DNA from: Microvelia longipes
Taxonomy: Eukaryota > Arthropoda > Insecta > Hemiptera > Veliidae
NCBI GenBank assembly: GCA_018340805.1
Contig: JACMZG010001913.1
Span: forward strand, 32,930,775 to 32,994,774
Length of the DNA stretch: 64,000 nucleotides
Reading direction: 5' to 3'
The notes below the pieces were generated by a model. It ran no database searches. It was not told the origin of the DNA and worked only from the letters and a program-made list of their open reading frames with translations. Both the position numbers and the translations under genes were made by a program. Shown one piece after another: positions 34,385 through 45,304 of the stretch. How positions within the stretch are numbered: position 1 is the stretch's first letter; each line of letters begins with the position of its first letter.

Positions 34385-34896
34385 CACCTCGGAACATTTC
34401 CTCACCTTATATTGGATTCGCTACGCTAATAGACAACACTTTGAACACGCTTCGCTCGTCTTCAGAATATGGAAATCCCCTAATTTACATTACGGTTCGT
34501 CTATGGGCTTGTTTCGCTCGTCTATAGCAATTAAAAACGGCTGTCTTATTTCCAGCGGTCAACCATCCAGGTAGGTCCATCCAGGGTTTTTTTTTGGCCT
34601 CTCCTAATGCTGCTTATTGTTGGTGATCCAAGGAAAACCTTAGATATTGATTTATTTCAATTTCCGTATCGTAATAAGAATTAGTATACTTATTTATTGC
34701 ATAAAGTGAAACACATGCATCAATGCTGCACTAGATCTAAAGATCGATTCCATATCTTTAGCATAAACACTCTAAGAGCTACGATGATAACATACACACA
34801 GACAGGCAACTTTGTAAAAACCCCCCAAGAGGTCTAATAATTCAGGTCAAATCCCGATTTCGGATTTTTTTGCAATCACAATAAGGAAATGTAAAG
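34385..34896 (-). mobile_element. 5S rRNA-related interspersed repeat (copy c)
   Basis: Plus-strand marks are GGATTCGCTACGCTAATAGA, CGCTTCGCTCGTCTTCAG, TCTTATTTCCAGCGGTCAAC and TGATAACATACACACAGAC. The 5S-like segment (34546-34640) contains a small T-rich insertion. Confidence 0.7.
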
Positions 34897-35071
34897 ATCC
34901 TTATTAAGAGTTTTCCGTGGAATTATTACAAATCGGTGCTTAAAATCCAGAATTTATTAAACTCGAATTAGTTTTTTTACCTTTATCTACTATTTAATCT
35001 TAATCAAGTATTCAATCTAGGCGTCTGCTGTCAGGCCTTTTTTTAATTTTCTCTGCACATATTTGATGACA

Positions 35072-35180
35072 GACACGGATACTTTAGGTGACATCCTGGT
35101 TTCGGATATTTTTCTAAAAAATGATATAGTGAGGAAAATGAATATAATGAGTAAAAATTGTATAAATGAGGAAAAGTAAA
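35072..35180 (-). mobile_element. 5S-related repeat, tail fragment
   Basis: GGATACTTTAGGTGACATCC, TGGTTTCGGATATTTTTC and AATGAGGAAAAGTAAAC correspond only to the terminal ~100 bp of the family. Confidence 0.5.
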
Positions 35181-35454
35181 CATTTTACTGACATATAATC
35201 GTGTATGGGGTACTTTTACTCACCATATTGGATTGGAGACGCTCATCTTTACTACTTCGGATTCGCTTCCCTCGAATATAAAAATCTCCTAATTGCAGTA
35301 CGTGTTCTGACTCGCTGCTCACTCTCAGACAGTAAAACAATCCGTTTTATTCCCAGCGGTCACCTCTCCTGGCACGAACCGGACTCGATGTTCCTAAACT
35401 TTGGTGACCCAACAAAACCCTTCGATTATATTTGATAAACAAAAAGAAGAGCAA

Positions 35455-35658
35455 AGAAGGTAATATTATAACCTTGAATTAAACTACTAGCGCCCGCATA
35501 GTGGACATTTGAGGAACTTCACTAGCGACAGTAAATATCTCTTTTACTCTCGCCGACAGTAAAAACCTACGAAACTGCCGCAGACTGTAAAAAACTCATT
35601 TCTTCGACTTTTTTGAGAATTTAAAGTGCCTATTTTACAGCCGCCTGAAAAAAAGTTT
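35455..35658 (+). repeat. Unclassified ~200-bp repeat, second copy at 51615-51785
   Basis: Shared text includes AAACTACTAGCGCCC, GGACATTTGAGG, AACTTCACTAGCGACAG, AATTTAAAGTGCC and TTTTACAGCCGCCTG. A shorter inverted fragment may lie at 49848-49930. No frame. Confidence 0.55.
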
Positions 35659-35814
35659 TTTGAGTACCACAACAAGACTAAAAGATTGTTTTGGACGTAG
35701 TATTAATTTTCTAGCATAAACTCACTGGGAGCTACGATGATAACAAACACACACATACATGCGGACAGACAACTTTGTAAAAATCACTCAGGTGGTCTTA
35801 AACATACCCTGAAC

Positions 35815-36035
35815 CAGAGGCGCATCCAGGGAGGGGCTAATATAAATTGTATATAAATTGTAAATTGGTCATTTACACCACTTTGTGCTTTTACCTGTCT
35901 CCTTTTTTGTTGACAATATCCATTAGTTTTTAAGCAACCCGGTACAGGGCAATAATTTTGAACCCGTAATGTATTATTTTATAGCAGCTTAATACTTTAG
36001 CCCCCGCCGAAAACAAAATGCTAAATGCGCCACGG
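35815..36035. mobile_element. hAT-like MITE inside a 5S-related repeat
   Basis: The ends are CAGAGGCGCATCCAGG and the complement of CCGTGGCGCATTTAGC, the CAGNGGCGCA type of terminal repeat known for hAT elements. Flanking 8-mers CCCTGAAC (35807-35814) and TCTAAAAC (36036-36043) both derive from the family consensus CCTGAAAC, so they are a diverged 8-bp TSD. 221 bp, no frame. Confidence 0.75.
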
Positions 36036-36654
36036 TCTAAAACGGATGATCCAGATTAAATACAGGTTTTTGAATTTTTAACACAATACCAACAAACACA
36101 ATACCTTTCCTATAATATGCGGTATACATGAGGAAAAGTAAATAGCAGAGTTTTATTGCAGAGCTATTAATTTTTTAACCTACAAATTTAATTTCTCGAT
36201 GAGTTCATACATACAACTATAAAGTAAAATATATAAACAAATATATATTAAACGAAGACAGATTGTAGAAATTATCAAGCTTTAGTAAGAATTTGAACTT
36301 ATACCTGTGTGAACGAGAATTAAAAACGTTCTGAACCCTTGTTTTTCTAATAAAGATATTCGACATACTATTACACATATTTAAAGGCATTAGACATACT
36401 AGTAGACATACATAAAATATTTGACATACAAATAGACATACATACTACATATGACACTTCTATTCTATGAGATTTAAATTAAGTTTTTCTCTTCAACTTC
36501 AAAGGTTTAAGTTCATCCGTCGTTTTAACTTTCTTTTGGTAGTTAAACCGCATTTGTGAATATCATCTATAATTTTTTTAAAATAATAATTAAATAAATA
36601 ATACTGCATACGTAATTTAATTATAAATAGAAACAATGTTCAAAACCCGGGTAT

Positions 36655-37930
36655 GCAAAACCTCACCACATCGGCTTTGCTACTTGCTTACCCATACGGT
36701 AAAAACATTACTTTTATTTCTAGCGGTCACCCATCTAGGCAGCATCTCGCTCGATGCTGCTTGACTTTTATGATCCAACAAAACCCGTTTAGATACACTT
36801 GAAGCGCCGTATTGAAGCGAAACTTAGTATACTTTTTAATCACGAAGAACAATACACTTAACCAAATTTCAACTCAATAAGATTATATTTTTCGATTATT
36901 TACAATTAATAGTTATTTATGTCATAAGGCTGAGAAGTGTGTCTTCATGTCACGGCAATTAGATTTACCGACGAGCGAAGCGAGTCAGTAAAAATTGCCA
37001 AGACATAAAGACATTCTCAGCCGGATGGCATACACTATTTTTTTAGGTAGCACTCATTAAATAAACTCCGATATATACTTAATTGAAAAAAACAAACGTC
37101 CAATTAACTCCATATTATTGTCGTCATTGAATTCATCCATAGCTTCACACTTTTACTCAAAAATGTAAAAGCTTTACAAATAAACACACAAAAATTGTCA
37201 ATTAGTACACCTTTTAAAAACCAAAAAAAAAACAGTCTACGAACAGAAACAAAAGGAACGTTTTTAAAGAAACCTCATGAATGTTTTACACAGATTGTTT
37301 TTTTGAACACGCTACATTACAGTAATGGCGGCAATATATGAATTACTTTTACGTCCTAGGAGTTTTTTTTACATTCATTATTGTCCTCGGAGGTGAAAAG
37401 TACTAAATAACCTCCTATAACAATAATGATTGGCTTCTCATCCTGAAAACGGTCCAATAAAGTCCTCAATTACGTACTAACTCAAAAAAAAAAACATATA
37501 CAAGTCATTTGATTAAAATTGAACTAATGCTGATAATGACATGAAACTTGGCCTTGTATGAGACTACATGCGTGCCATATCTCAAATCCATCAAAAATAT
37601 TTTGCGTTTTATGGATTTTTAAAATTATTGCTGAATCATATTTCCGGTTGATTATGACGGTATATAAAAATCATTTTCCGCATAGCACAACTAGACTTTT
37701 CACCATTGAATAGACTTAAAGATTGATTTGTACAAAGTTTCAACTTTCTAGCATAAATATACAGGGAGCTATGATGATAACAGATACACTAACACACAGA
37801 AAACTTTGTGAAAACCACTTAGGTCTTATAAAAACACCTGAAACGGATAATTTTGGAGACACCCCGGTTTCGGATTTTTCGCTTACACAATACTTTTCCT
37901 ATATACCTACGTTATACATAAGGAGAAGTA
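36655..37930 (-). mobile_element. 5S rRNA-related repeat (copy e/f), split by an insertion
   Basis: The left part 36655-36850 carries the 5S-like segment (36712-36786, TTTCTAGCGGTCACCCATCT on the plus strand). The right part 37490-37930 carries the rest of the family, ending GGAGAAGTAA. The intervening ~640 bp includes an inverted repeat with ~30-bp arms (36929-36960 and 36993-37022) whose loop contains GACGAGCGAAGCGAGTC. Confidence 0.6.
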
Positions 37931-37934
37931 ATAT

Positions 37935-39545
37935 AGGTATTTTTTACAGCTTGTGTTGACTAAATAAATGCATTTACTGAACCTTACATTCCTGTCCAAA
38001 TGAGAATATCTTCTACAGGTTATAGACTCCTACTCAGTCATAAAAGTTGTAAAACTTATCACTGATACTCACATTTCGAAATACTTAACCTAGTGTAAAC
38101 ATAAAAGTTTATTATCAATATCATTAGAGAAATGCCTAGTCTGTTGTTGGAACATCTGGTCGGAGAGATATAGTATATACTGAGTGTGTAGAGTGATTTA
38201 TTTCACACATTCACTTCACGAAACCCTGATATTTGTTTTTTACTTATATTATTTAGATATTAATTATCTAAGTAACAAGTTGAAATTTGCTTAGTTTTAA
38301 TTTAATGAATATCTGTCCTAATTATCAGCCCTAGGAGTAAGGTAAAATGCCCAAGTTGAACAGAGCTGTAAATATTATATGGAAAAATTTAAAATATTAG
38401 CAAGGTCATTTAGATCAACCAAAACTTTGACCAAAGAAACTCGGGCTGACTCCAGATTTTTTTAAATGGCTCTTAGCTCTTATATATATTTGGCGATTCC
38501 AAAGAAAAAAAATCAGGTACTCCCCGAACCTGATTTTTTCCTTTGGGATCGCTAAATTTATATAATACCTAAGGCAAAATCCTAATTAGTTAGCCAAAAT
38601 TGTCTACTTGTTTAGTTAAATTGTTTTCGGCGGGGTGTTAGGTAAGTCCGGAAGCTATTGTTGACGAAAATTATGAAGTAATATTTAGACAGTTAGAATA
38701 ATGAATTGTATATAATATGCATAGGTAAATAGGACACTGCCGACAAGGTATTGGTGTCATTTTATAACCGAGTCGAGGTAGCTAGACAAGGTCTTCTTCT
38801 TGCTATAGGCACGACATACTACGAGATCCTCTAGATATGAACTTTCATAAAGTTTTATCTTCAAAATAAATTCTGAAGTAAGAAGCTATGCGTCTTTATA
38901 CTAGTGTCAAATCTATCTCTAGTGCTATACTGCGTTTCTCCTGAGGTTAGAAACCCATGAATCTTTCTTTCTAGCTGAGATAGTGTTTTTATCGTATTTC
39001 GCAAAAGCAGCTCTCATGGCAGAAGTGTCGTAAGTCTTTAGCTAAGGACTTACAAAGACTGAAGACAGTGCAGCTTTGACAGAAACATGGCCACTGCACT
39101 GCCCAGTGCAAGAGGGTCTATGCCAGAATAAACTAGTCAAAGCTCGTAGCTAGCTCAGCTTCTAATCCAAAGCTAAAGCTGGTGTAGAAGAAAGGTGGTT
39201 CCTAAGAAGCTTTGTGAAAGCTATAAACTCTAACTTTTATTTTATCCTTTTGTTGTATTTGCCACTAGTGCCGTTACAGACTAGTGGCTTATTTTAAGCG
39301 CCGTAAATATTAGATTCACATATCTAATCTGTATAATAATTTATTTAATTTTATATATTAGTTATTATTGAATACCTTTAGAGTTCTTGGGCTGTCAAAA
39401 ATTATTGGTTAAATAATTAAGACTTTAGTCCATTTTTAAAATACGAATTTCTTAAAATGAAGAGCTTTCACCCAGATCTCATGGTCCTCGTCCTTAAACA
39501 ATAATTACAATAAACTTAAAAATAAAAAGCTTAGCAGAAAATAAT
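37935..39545. other. AT-rich DNA with one clear hairpin
   Basis: 38489-38556 is an imperfect hairpin with ~29-bp arms (TTTGGCGATTCCAAAG, then AATCAGGT, loop, ACCTGATTTTTT). 38990-39240 is GC-richer and repetitive in AGCTAAAG-like words but has no frame. No gene supported. Confidence 0.45.
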
Positions 39546-39549
39546 TTAT

Positions 39550-40302
39550 TAGGAGTTTTAAAGACCTCCTAAGTGGTTTTTACAAAGTTGTATGTCTGTA
39601 TCTGTGTGTGTTTGTGCGTCTGTCAACATCGTAGCTCTCATTGTATTTGTGCTAGAGAGTTGAAACTTTGTACAAAAATCAGTCTATAGGTGTAGTTGTG
39701 TTATCCGGCAAATATTTTTATAACGCTATTAATCCGCAATAATGAATGTGCAAAAATTTCGAAAAATTATTAAACCCAGAAAAATGTTGTGATCAATATG
39801 AGAAGTGGCATATTGATATGTCATATGATATATAAATATGTATAAGACTAACATATCTGCATACTCATTATCAGCATTAGTTCAATTTTTATCAAAAATT
39901 TTCATATTTTTAATACAAATTTACGTTGATAAATTCAAATGTATCAACCTTTGTGAACGCTGATTAAAAAAATTCAAAAATCGGAAAATAATTCAACAGA
40001 GTTTGTATTCGGTACTAGAGTATAGTTTTACGTAATAAATGATTATACTAAGTTTCGTTTCAAAACTGACCACTCAGCATCGAGCGTGGTCATTACCTAG
40101 ATGGATGACCGCCGGGAATGTAACGAATGTATTTAAAATCTTAGGACAAGCGATGCGAGTCCGAGGACGTGTTACAAAATAAATTTAACGTCTTGTATAT
40201 TCTGAGAACGAGCGAAGCGAGTCCGAAGTAGGGAAGAGCGAAACAAATCCTATGTGATTAGGAAAAATTCTGAGGCACCCCGTACCCGATTTTTTATTTG
40301 GA
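39550..40302 (+). mobile_element. 5S rRNA-related interspersed repeat (copy g, near full length)
   Basis: The reverse orientation relative to the other copies, so here the 5S-like part (40070-40125) reads in 5S sense on the plus strand, including AGATGGATGACCGCCGGGAA. The end at 40276-40302 reads CACCCCGTACCCGATTTTTT, closing with a T-run. Upstream marks are GCTAGAGAGTTGAAACTTTG and GTTGTGTTATCCGGC. Confidence 0.75.
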
Positions 40303-40619
40303 TCCAAAAAACAGCATAGTTTATGGGTCGCCATTACTAGGCCTGAAAATAACCATTGAACATTAAGTTTATATCAGTTTATAATTCATTAGTTGACTAG
40401 CAAAGCATGCAGGTTATGGTTTAGTCAAACTATTGGAAGGTTTCATATGGTCGTCTGACTATGTAGGTAAATGACAGGTCACAGAACACTTCATTTCTAT
40501 ATTACTGTCATTTTTATACTGATTTGCCTTTCAGCTAATAAATAATAACTGCTATTGTTCATTCAAAATAACAGCTTTCGTTTACAAAATAATAATAGAG
40601 TTTAATATTTTATTGTATA

Positions 40620-41229
40620 AAAAAATCGGGTACAGGTACGTCGGTACTTTTACTCTCCACATCGGATTTGTTTCGCTTACCTTTACTACATTCGCTTCCC
40701 TCGTCCTCAGGCAGTAAATCATTTGTTTTATTTCCAGGGGTCACCCATTCAGACACTGATCTCGCTCTATGCTGCTTAACTTTTATGATCCAGCAAGAAT
40801 TTTAAATATATACTTGACTTATTGATACGAAAGTTAGTATACTTATTAATAACTTAAATTCACTGCGTTCACTCTCAAATCAATTTTTTTTTAAAAATCG
40901 TATACAAGTCATTCGATAAAAATTAAACTAATGCAAGCATTGAGATGAATATTAGTTTATTTGTTAGCCTTGTATTTGACTACATTCGAACTACATTTCA
41001 AATCGATAGAAACATTGTTCCGCTTTTTATGAATTTTGAATATTTTTGCTGTCATTATTTTCATTTAATGAATTAAATGTCAATTAAAGCTTAATTTTTG
41101 TACTAAGTTTCAACTGTCTAGCACAAGGGAGCTGCAGGCTACCATGATAACAGACACACATATTAGACTGGCAACTTTGTGAAAACCACGTAGGAGGTCG
41201 TAAAAACATCTGAAACGGATTTTTTTGGT
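40620..41229 (-). mobile_element. 5S rRNA-related interspersed repeat (copy h)
   Basis: Starts AAAAATCGGGTACAGGTACG. The 5S-like segment is 40726-40798 (TTCCAGGGGTCACCCATTC, GCTGCTTAACTTTTATGATC on the plus strand). It faces copy g across about 320 bp. Confidence 0.75.
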
Positions 41230-41634
41230 CGTATAATAGTTGTATAGAGCCATATCATCAATTTAGATTCTTCCCCCCCCCCTCTATATACATAATATAT
41301 TATTATATCTGAATAAATTATATGTTATTTTAAGATGTCCTTGATGTGCCTTAAATATCTAGGTTATACTCATTGTGCAAAACAGTTATGTGATCTAATA
41401 ATCGGTTTAGTCTAACTTACTGAGGTCACTAGCATAGTGAAAACAGGATTTCTAATGAATGTGAGACTGATTCTGTATATCTTTGAAGATCTGGCATCTG
41501 AAAGATATAAAAACTACATTAATCTCAAGATAGGCAAAATAGCAAGTGGGTTTTTTCTTCATTAAAAATTCCACAGCTATTCAACTTTTAGTTCTGAACT
41601 TATTAATAAAAATATACATTTATTGGTGTAACGC

Positions 41635-41946
41635 ATAGAGGTATATTTATAGAGGGGCCCTATTGGTTGAAGTTTGAAACATCGAAAAAGTATAACCTGA
41701 CCACATTCGATTATCATTATCATCAAATAAACAGAACAAAAACAGTAAATTATATAGTAGAATGTTTAAAATACAATCACAACACACAACAATCTGCGGG
41801 AAGCCCAAACAATGATTATTTATAACCATATCTTCTCTGGAGGAGGTTTCAATGAGGTTACACAGAGCCCCCTGAGAGCCCCACTAAAAATGTTCAGGCC
41901 TCTCAATGTATTGAGAAGGCTATGCCCTCTTAGTATATATCTCTAT
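41635..41946. mobile_element. MULE-like MITE (copy 2)
   Basis: 312 bp, ends ATAGAGGTATAT and ATATATCTCTAT, flanked by the exact 10-bp duplication GGTGTAACGC (41625-41634 and 41947-41956). The reverse complement aligns with 16485-17384 (GTGTAACCTCATTGAAACCT, TTTTTCGATGTTTCAAA). No frame. Confidence 0.8.
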
Positions 41947-42239
41947 GGTGTAACGCTTAAAATGATATAAAAAAGTTTGTTTACATCTGTCAAAACTACC
42001 TAAAAATTTTGTTTTATGGTATCACTTCAGCGAGATCTATTATCTTAAGCTTTGGATAATCATATTAGATTTTAGCTATTTAGATTTTACTAAAAGAATC
42101 AAACCAAGGAGGGAAAGAAAGAAGATGGGGAATTGAAGGCAAAGGACACATACATTGCACTGCTTACAGGATGATCTTCTTTCGACAGATGCTAAACAAA
42201 AGTACTTTTTTTAGAGGTATATCATTTTTGTTAAGACGT

Positions 42240-42430
42240 AGTACGAGCATAGAGATATATTACTGTAGATGGAAGAGGGCTGCATAGCCAATGAATATAC
42301 ATCCAGAAAAAATTCCAAGTGATATCCGCTTGAGAGGGCACAATCGAACAAACATATGATTTTATTAGGTTGGGGGGCTCTTCTAATAGTGGATTCGGCT
42401 CTGCGTGTAATCTACATCATATTTTGTATA
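42240..42430 (+). mobile_element. Possible decayed MULE-like MITE fragment
   Basis: Starts CATAGAGATATATTACTG like the family end, with AGGGCTGCATAGCC and a GGGGGGCTC block. Internal agreement is weak. Confidence 0.3.
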
Positions 42431-45240
42431 ATCCCTACCCCTCCAAGAGGATGAACGTCTGATACTAATGTCGGGTTTGTATTAATAGCTGTTTAGTAGT
42501 AATCATACAATTGATTGTATCTCTGGCGGCCTTCCCGCCAGGGCACTATTGTATATAGATGTGAGAACCTGTCGATTTTTAGTTATTTTTGTGTAAACGA
42601 GTTCTACTATGTAGGATACATTAAACTGAATATATTTTTATGACTAACTTCTCTTGGTTTAGTTTGTATGGAATTAATATGTATTAAATGTCGTGCACCG
42701 AGAATCATATTGCAGAGTCTGACAAGCATTATTAAATAACTATTTTCACTGAATGTTTCAATCACTCTTTCATTTACTTCAACACTAGGAAGTATTAATG
42801 TGCCGAGAGACACTAGGAAATGTTAACATGCCAAATGCATGTTAGTATCAAATGATTAGTACTCAACTAGCCCATTGTATTCATATAGTATATACTCTTG
42901 CTATGTAGCACGTCTCATGATCATTATGCTACGGTAGTCTACATAAATCATTAGATTATATGTGTTGTGATTAACTTAAGTGTCCCAAGAACTAAAAGTG
43001 CATGAATAATGGGCGGTAAAGATAAGAGCGTGCGAATTTTTACGCCTCGGTCTCTGGTAAGTATGGACAAGTAAAAAATTAATCTTCCTTGTGGGCTAAT
43101 TGTATTTTGAGTCAGATGTGAGTTCAGGCTCTGTCTCGGTCTTGCGCGATTAACTGCTGAGTTAGAAGTCGGTAACGTCAGTAGAGTGGCTATCCAATGA
43201 GAATTTTTCGTCGAGGCATCTCATCACAATGATGACGAAAGGATCGTATTACTGAAGATATGCGAACAGAGTTCCTCCGACTATTTGCTAGTCATTTCCA
43301 GTTATATGTACCTGTTTTACCATTCCTATGTAGTGCCTCTCGTCATGTACGTAGACGCCACTAAAGTCTCGTTGTGTCAAACATATTCATGTTTTGCAAA
43401 ACTCTTATGTAGATCACATAACTGTTTTGGCACAATGAGTATAACTAGATATTTAGGCACATCAAGACATCTTAAAATAACATATAAGGTTTATTCAGAT
43501 ATCAAAATTATATAATACTTTTAATGAGATAGAAATCCATAGCAAACTTAATTATTTTTTTCAGACTCCTATATTGTACTCTCAGAGAGAGATACTAAAT
43601 AACAGGCAGGTCAGAAGTTAGATAGGGGTTACAGTGATGAGGTAAGACAAGTATCAATAATGGTATAGAAAGTAATTTAGTTTTAAAGTATGGCTCTGAC
43701 GTATGTTACATATAAGAATTTCATTTAATTAAATAGACGAAGTTCAACAAATTTAAATACTATCAGGTTTCAGATGTTTTTACGACCTTAGTCCTAATCG
43801 TAGGTGTTGAGTCAGCATAAAAGTGTTTTGGCCAGGAATGTCTGTATAAGAAATATGTGTGTCTTGTATATCTACATATAGAGATAGCTACAAATGCATA
43901 TGCTTCACTTGTGCAATGGGCTCAGTGTGGAAGTTTCATGTTAATTATATAACAGATTCGAACACATATTATTTATATAGAGACTATTTATAAGTTAAAT
44001 AAATCTTGTCAATCAAAAACTATATATAAATTAAATATAATAAAATATCTCATTTTAAAAAAAATTAAACATATACATATATTCGGCGTTTCTCGTACTA
44101 GTGCGCAATAGGAATTGTGATATGGGACAGGCCAAAAAACTCGTTTCAAAATCTGCAATATGAGCGTAGAGATCGTTATCCTCCATATTCGTATTTTTTT
44201 AAAGCTATGATGTGTTGCTCGCCAATCTGAAGCTCACTTTAACAGGATCACACCACAAATAATTTAAACTAAATTATATTCCATCTCTAAAATCCGCATT
44301 TTTTATTAATGTGCATAAAATTTATGTGTTTTAATAATTTTATTTATCGTATAATTACTTGTGATGTGATACTTATAATTATTATAAAAAATTAGTGAAT
44401 TCTCGATGGATAGAGTTTTTTGTGTACGCTCATTTTTGAGATATTACAAGATTAAACATATATAAAAATAAATTTCAAGTTTATATACTATGGATCAAAG
44501 TCTGATCATAAGACTATCTAGCCAATTTATGTCTCATTTTTAAAGTACTATATCAATTAATTTTATAAAACATTATTATCAATAGAAATTATATAGAGAT
44601 ATAGTTTTTTTTATTGCAGCAATTTAATTAGACTTTTAAAATTTGATAAGTGAGATTCAATGTGTAGATTTTGGCCGCTTGTGTATTCCATTCGAGCGTT
44701 TTGAACCTATTTTCATCATTTGCGAATAAAACATTACAATATAATTTTTACTCTGCCTGAGGACTATTGGAAAGGAAATTGAACATGTTAAGAAATCTAG
44801 TGATAAGACGATAAGGCACAATATATAAAGTCATATTTAATTTCCCCGTCATTTATATTTAATGCTAGTGTTGTGTGTTAGCCACAAAGCTGACGTCTTC
44901 TTCGTCTTAAACTAAATCATGAAGGCTCGGACCGATGTATCCGTCCTCGCTACTCTATTATAATAAAGTCACTGTGAAACGACGTGTTTCATTAATAACT
45001 ATGGCTTGTTTACAATTTTCAGAAGTATACGTCACGTGTTTTTTAAAAAGGTTCAATGAAGCAAAAAGAAAATGTTTATTATAAATACATTTTCTATTGA
45101 GTCTTTTTTAAGAAAAATATTGCCGGAAAACACTTTAGAAAATTAATGTCTAGGTAAATTGCTCGTTTTAGTAAATTAACCCTGCTCGGAGAGGTGTGGG
45201 GGATGATTGTGCTTTTATTTTTGCACGTTTGTAAAAAAAA

Positions 45241-45304
45241 TTTGCGTCAAACCAAATGTTTTCGGTGTGTGTGTTTGACGCAAATGTTTCAATTTGCGTC
45301 AAAC
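45241..45304. repeat. Inverted and direct repeat of TTTGCGTCAAAC
   Basis: TTTGCGTCAAAC at 45241-45252, its exact complement GTTTGACGCAAA at 45273-45284, and a direct copy at 45293-45304. The first pair makes a 12-bp stem with a 20-nt loop. Confidence 0.75.

Larger units (their letters stand above)
35198..36141 (-). mobile_element. 5S rRNA-related interspersed repeat (copy d, with two insertions)
   Basis: The 5S-like segment is 35347-35420 (plus strand TATTCCCAGCGGTCACCTC). The copy is interrupted by an unclassified repeat (35455-35658) and by a hAT-like MITE (35815-36035), then resumes with CTAAAACGGATGATCC and ends CATGAGGAAAAGTAAA. Confidence 0.7.

Noticed and set aside
35205..35435. 76-codon plus-strand frame
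   Set aside because: It lies across the 5S-related repeat copy d and is antisense to the 5S-like segment. Other copies of the repeat do not keep it open.
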